Below are positions 61,254-64,000 of a stretch of 64,000 nucleotides of DNA, piece by piece; position 1 is the first letter of the stretch; the number at the start of each line of letters is the position of its first letter. A program made the translations under genes and the position numbers. Origin of the DNA: Archaeoglobus neptunius (GTDB lineage: Archaea; Halobacteriota; Archaeoglobi; Archaeoglobales; Archaeoglobaceae). The notes beneath the pieces were generated by a model that worked only from the letters and a program-made list of their open reading frames with translations, searched no databases and was not told where the DNA came from. The stretch covers positions 1 to 64,000 of the forward strand of contig NZ_JAEKIW010000012.1 of the NCBI RefSeq assembly GCF_016757965.1. Direction: 5' to 3'.

Positions 61254-62483
61254 TTAAAAAATGATTTCTCCTCCCCATTTCTTCTGCCAGTACTCCTTGA
61301 TGGCTTCCAGTGCAACGAGCTTTTCACCACTGAGGAACCTTATACATGCTCCTCCTGCCGTGGAAACATGGCTGAATCTATCGCTGAGACCAAAAAGTCT
61401 AGCAGCAGATGCGATATGTCCTCCACCAACCACCGAGTAGCTGGCTTTTGTTGCAGCCTTAAGAATTTCGTACGTTCCGAGGGAGAATCTGTCGTCTTCA
61501 AACACACCCGCAGGACCATTGAGAACCACGTAATCGTACTCCGGGATAATGCTTGAGAACAGGGTAACGCTCTCAAGTCCTATATCCATGATTTTGTATC
61601 GGCCATCGAATTTCTCCAGAGGTATATCGGCCCTGACCCCATCTTTCTCCACGCCAAAATCCACTGGAAGAAGTATCCTGTCGGAGTACTTCTCGAGAAG
61701 AATCTTCATGTCCTCGTCCCTCACTCCCTCTTTGTTGTCCTCGATAATCTTCCTGTTTACCTCTCCAATTTCTTCTCCCTTCAGCATGAGAAAATAGTTT
61801 GCAACTACCCCCGTTAAGACAACTTTATCCGCTATACTGTTCTTCAGGACATTCTTCATGACCTTTACGGAATCCTTTATTTTTGTACCTCCGAGAACGA
61901 ATAGTTTTTTCCCTTCGCCTTTTAGAGGTTTGCTCAGTGCTAAGATCTCTCTTTCGACGAGTCTTCCAACCACTGATGGTAGAACTGGCACAAAACCCAC
62001 CAGTGAAGCATGGTTCCTGTGTGAGGCTGAAAACGCATCATTTACAAACAGGTCAACCACGCTCTTCAATTTTCTGACAAGATGTGACTCTGCATGTTCT
62101 TCAGGAGTTCTGTTAAGCTGCTCTTCCGAGTAAAATCTAACGTTTTCGAGCAAAAGGATCTCGCCGTCTTCCATATCCTTTATTCTCTGGACTGTATTTC
62201 TGCTAAAAATCTCGTCAACGTATTCGACCTTTCTTCCTAGTAGCCTTGAAAGCGTCAGTGCGTGGGTTTCGAGTGTGGTGAAGTCCTTTTTTCCGGGCCT
62301 GCTCTGGTGTGCGAGGAGTATCAGTTTTGTCGATGACAGGTCTTCAATTGTTGGCAGATGACTCTCGAACCTTGCCGTGTCGAGAATTGTGGAGTCCACT
62401 ATCGGTGAGTTGATGTCAACCCTCAGGAGGACTGTTTTGCCGTAAAAAGGAATATCGTCCAGCGTTGGAAGACCGTCAATCAT
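61254..62483 (-). CDS. pgk: Phosphoglycerate kinase
   Basis: A 409-residue enzyme making 3-phosphoglycerate and ATP from 1,3-bisphosphoglycerate (and the reverse in gluconeogenesis). KTVLLRVDINSPIVD is the family N-terminus, VDLFVNDAFSASHRNHASLVGF the substrate segment, LFVLGGTKIKDSVKVM the nucleotide-side lysines and SVVGGGHIASAARLFGLSDRFSHVSTAGGA the C-terminal ATP loop. ATG 62483 is used; a TTG at 62486 is adjacent and a GGGTGAT site precedes both. Divergent from argJ. Confidence 0.94.
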   Translation of the reverse strand: MIDGLPTLDDIPFYGKTVLLRVDINSPIVDSTILDTARFESHLPTIEDLSSTKLILLAHQSRPGKKDFTTLETHALTLSRLLGRKVEYVDEIFSRNTVQRIKDMEDGEILLLENVRFYSEEQLNRTPEEHAESHLVRKLKSVVDLFVNDAFSASHRNHASLVGFVPVLPSVVGRLVEREILALSKPLKGEGKKLFVLGGTKIKDSVKVMKNVLKNSIADKVVLTGVVANYFLMLKGEEIGEVNRKIIEDNKEGVRDEDMKILLEKYSDRILLPVDFGVEKDGVRADIPLEKFDGRYKIMDIGLESVTLFSSIIPEYDYVVLNGPAGVFEDDRFSLGTYEILKAATKASYSVVGGGHIASAARLFGLSDRFSHVSTAGGACIRFLSGEKLVALEAIKEYWQKKWGGEIIF

Positions 62484-62553
62484 CAATCACCCTTCACCCC
62501 TGACTTTAAAATTTTTCTGAAAAAAATTAATTTACGCACTTCTTAATAGAACC

Positions 62554-63693
62554 ATGGAAATAACTGATATTGACGGAGTTTTCTGCAATGGCGTAAAGGA
62601 GGGGAAATTGGGGTTGGGAATCGTAAGGTGCAGGGGTAATGTGGCTGGAGTTTTTACCCGAAACAGACTTAAAGCTGCCCCAGTCCTGGTTTGCAGGGAG
62701 AATATAGATGATGGGCATATTGAGGGAATAATAGTCAACAGCGGAAATGCAAATGCGTATACGGGAGAGCAGGGTTTGAGGGATGCCAGGGAGATGTGCA
62801 GAATTGCTGCCAGCTTATTCGGTTGCAGCGATGCGGATGTGGCGGTGGCATCTACAGGTGTGATCGGAAGGCCACTGGATATGGAGTGGATAAGATCGAA
62901 GGCTCCCGAAATTTATGCTCGGATTGGCAAATCAGGGAAACATGCTGAAAACTTTGCAAGGTCAATAGTAACCACAGACAGGTTTGTTAAAAAAGCTCAT
63001 TCAGACGTGGGATTGATTTCTGCAGTTGCCAAGGGTGCGGGAATGATAGCACCTAACATGGCAACCATGCTCTGCTTCATATTCACCTCTGCCAGCTTTG
63101 ATAGTGGGGAACTTTATGAAATGCTGAAAAAAGCTGTAGACAGATCCTTTAACAGACTTACGGTTGATGGAGATACCTCAACCAATGACACGGTACTTAT
63201 TGTCTCCACAGGAAAAGAGAAAGTGGATAGAGATGTTTTTGAAGGGGAGCTGTGGAAGGTTTGCTACAGTCTTGCCAAGCAGATTGCAATGGACGGGGAG
63301 GGGGCAACAAAGACGTTTGATGTGGTGGTTAGCGGTGCTGCAAGCGATGATGAGGCAAACGCAATCGCAAGGGCCATTGCCAGCTCTCTGCTTGTTAAAA
63401 CTGCTATATTCGGATGTGATCCGAACTGGGGCAGGATAATTGCTGCGGCAGGTTACAGTTCTGCTGATGTGGACGAGAGGATAACTCTATCTTTAAAAAG
63501 CGGCGATAGGGAAGTTCTTTTAGTAGATGATGGAAGACCCACTGGTAATGAAGAAGAGGCCAGAAATCTCCTGAAAACCAGTAACAGCTTCGTTATAGAG
63601 ATGAAGCTCGAAAAAGGACGTGGAAAGGGTTTTGCAATAGGCTGTGATCTGAGTTACGACTACGTAAAATTGAATTCCGAGTACACGACCTAA
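62554..63693 (+). CDS. argJ: Glutamate N-acetyltransferase / ornithine acetyltransferase
   Basis: A 379-residue ArgJ-family enzyme. It transfers acetyl from N-acetylornithine to glutamate in the cyclic arginine pathway, and in bifunctional forms also uses acetyl-CoA. The precursor self-cleaves before the nucleophile Thr171 in MIAPNMA-T-MLCF, giving two chains. SGNANAYTGEQG, DVGLISAVAKGAGM and IFGCDPNWGRIIAAAGYS are conserved. The TATA-like AAATTAATTTA (62524-62533) is 25 bases before the ATG. Its stop overlaps the convergent Lrp gene stop. Whether it is mono- or bifunctional cannot be read here. Confidence 0.94.
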   Translation: MEITDIDGVFCNGVKEGKLGLGIVRCRGNVAGVFTRNRLKAAPVLVCRENIDDGHIEGIIVNSGNANAYTGEQGLRDAREMCRIAASLFGCSDADVAVASTGVIGRPLDMEWIRSKAPEIYARIGKSGKHAENFARSIVTTDRFVKKAHSDVGLISAVAKGAGMIAPNMATMLCFIFTSASFDSGELYEMLKKAVDRSFNRLTVDGDTSTNDTVLIVSTGKEKVDRDVFEGELWKVCYSLAKQIAMDGEGATKTFDVVVSGAASDDEANAIARAIASSLLVKTAIFGCDPNWGRIIAAAGYSSADVDERITLSLKSGDREVLLVDDGRPTGNEEEARNLLKTSNSFVIEMKLEKGRGKGFAIGCDLSYDYVKLNSEYTT

Positions 63694-64000
63694 AGTTCAA
63701 TCAGATGAGTCTCCTTGACCACGTTCAGCACGAGCATTGTGTACGTCTTCAGAACCCTCTCCATACCCGCAACTTTTTTCACAAACGAATTCAGGCTGTC
63801 CCTGTCCCTGAACTTCGCAACCACGAGGATGTCATATTCTCCTGTAACATCGTAAACAGCCGTAACGTTGTGTTCTCTGGCAATCTCCTTTTCAATTTCC
63901 AGCAGGTACCCCCCCTCGGCTGTAATTCCAATTATTGCAATCAGATCGTAACCGAGGGCGGAGTAGTCAACGATAGGAATAAATTTTTTGATTATTCCTG
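63690..64000 (-). CDS. Lrp/AsnC regulator, C-terminal part (cut by window edge)
   Basis: The minus frame runs from the window end to a TAG at 63692-63690, giving 102 visible residues. VDYSALGYDLIAIIGITAEGGYLLEIEKEIAREHNVTAVYDVTGEYDILVVAKFRD is the RAM (ligand-binding) domain of Lrp/AsnC proteins, and the tail is VLKTYTMLVLNVVKETHLIEL. The N-terminal HTH lies outside the window. It overlaps argJ tail-to-tail by 4 bases, and may regulate amino acid metabolism. Confidence 0.85.
   Translation of the reverse strand, partial: GIIKKFIPIVDYSALGYDLIAIIGITAEGGYLLEIEKEIAREHNVTAVYDVTGEYDILVVAKFRDRDSLNSFVKKVAGMERVLKTYTMLVLNVVKETHLIEL

Noticed and set aside
1-64000. CRISPR arrays, insertion sequences, prophage or toxin-antitoxin loci
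   Set aside because: No regularly spaced repeats, transposase or integrase genes, or phage genes were found. The single RHH protein has a large C-terminal domain and no adjacent toxin.

Overview
The window is a gene-dense stretch of an archaeal chromosome, most likely from the order Archaeoglobales (Archaeoglobus, Ferroglobus or Geoglobus type; the genus cannot be fixed from sequence alone). The archaeal markers are an rpl18e-rpl13-rps9-rpoN-tRNA-rpoK-eno-rps2 operon, class I lysyl-tRNA synthetase, aRF1 with its NIKS and GGQ motifs, PurP, phosphopantoate ligase, a single-subunit GMP synthase amidotransferase, Sir2, AhbC-type heme synthesis and Bat-type regulators. TATA boxes commonly lie 23-27 bases before the start codon, so many transcripts look leaderless. 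Genes inside operons instead carry GGAGGTGAT-like ribosome sites and often start with TTG or GTG.

Layout. 1-9.1 kb: pyrF, a HAD phosphatase and phosphopantoate ligase; then a hotdog thioesterase, a 58-residue ferredoxin, an amidohydrolase, aspS, a LolA-like lipoprotein, a DUF169 protein, a cysteine-rich Rossmann protein and a CoA-transferase. 9.1-20.7 kb: threonine synthase, an eight-cysteine exported protein, GMP synthase subunit A, a TtuA-like tRNA thiolase, a site-2 protease, an S1P-lyase-like PLP enzyme, an FGGY sugar kinase, an MFS carrier, a geranylgeranyl-reductase-like flavoprotein and an acyl-CoA synthetase. 20.8-29.7 kb: an accessory-looking block with a frameshifted LVIVD propeller gene, a triple-DUF22 protein and an anion-transport island. 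The island holds two TSUP transporters, each with a small related membrane partner, around a CBS-tailed ClC, plus an RHH regulator and a universal stress protein.

29.8-44 kb: an unknown protein coupled to a radical SAM enzyme, hemD, a nitrilase-type amidase, purP, sir2, a CBS-HTH regulator, an HD phosphohydrolase, a lactonase-like hydrolase with an acyl-CoA ligase, tatC, an Lrp regulator with a cysteine-rich tail, a prenyltransferase-repeat protein, a third TSUP, an ArsB/SLC13-like carrier and a Met/Gly/Tyr-rich exported protein. 44-54 kb: lysS, radical SAM, DUF2551, uppS and prf1 in one run, a secreted lipase, then the ribosomal/RNA polymerase operon with tRNA-Pro(CGG). 54-64 kb: a Bat-type regulator, a three-gene 2-oxoacid:ferredoxin oxidoreductase operon with fused gamma and delta subunits, a divergent aldehyde:ferredoxin oxidoreductase, a LOG-like protein, ahbC, pgk, argJ and a partial Lrp gene.

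The genes suggest an anaerobe that uses ferredoxin-linked oxidation of 2-oxoacids and aldehydes, activates and degrades acyl chains, and makes heme by the siroheme route (hemD, ahbC). The observations I rate highest are: a near-perfect 20-bp palindrome midway between the divergent por and aor promoters; two tiny ATGA-coupled reading frames ahead of the first TSUP gene; the duplicated TSUP/partner pairs; an Lrp gene with an inverted repeat over its own promoter; and rpoN ending inside tRNA-Pro. I found no CRISPR array, insertion sequence or phage genes.
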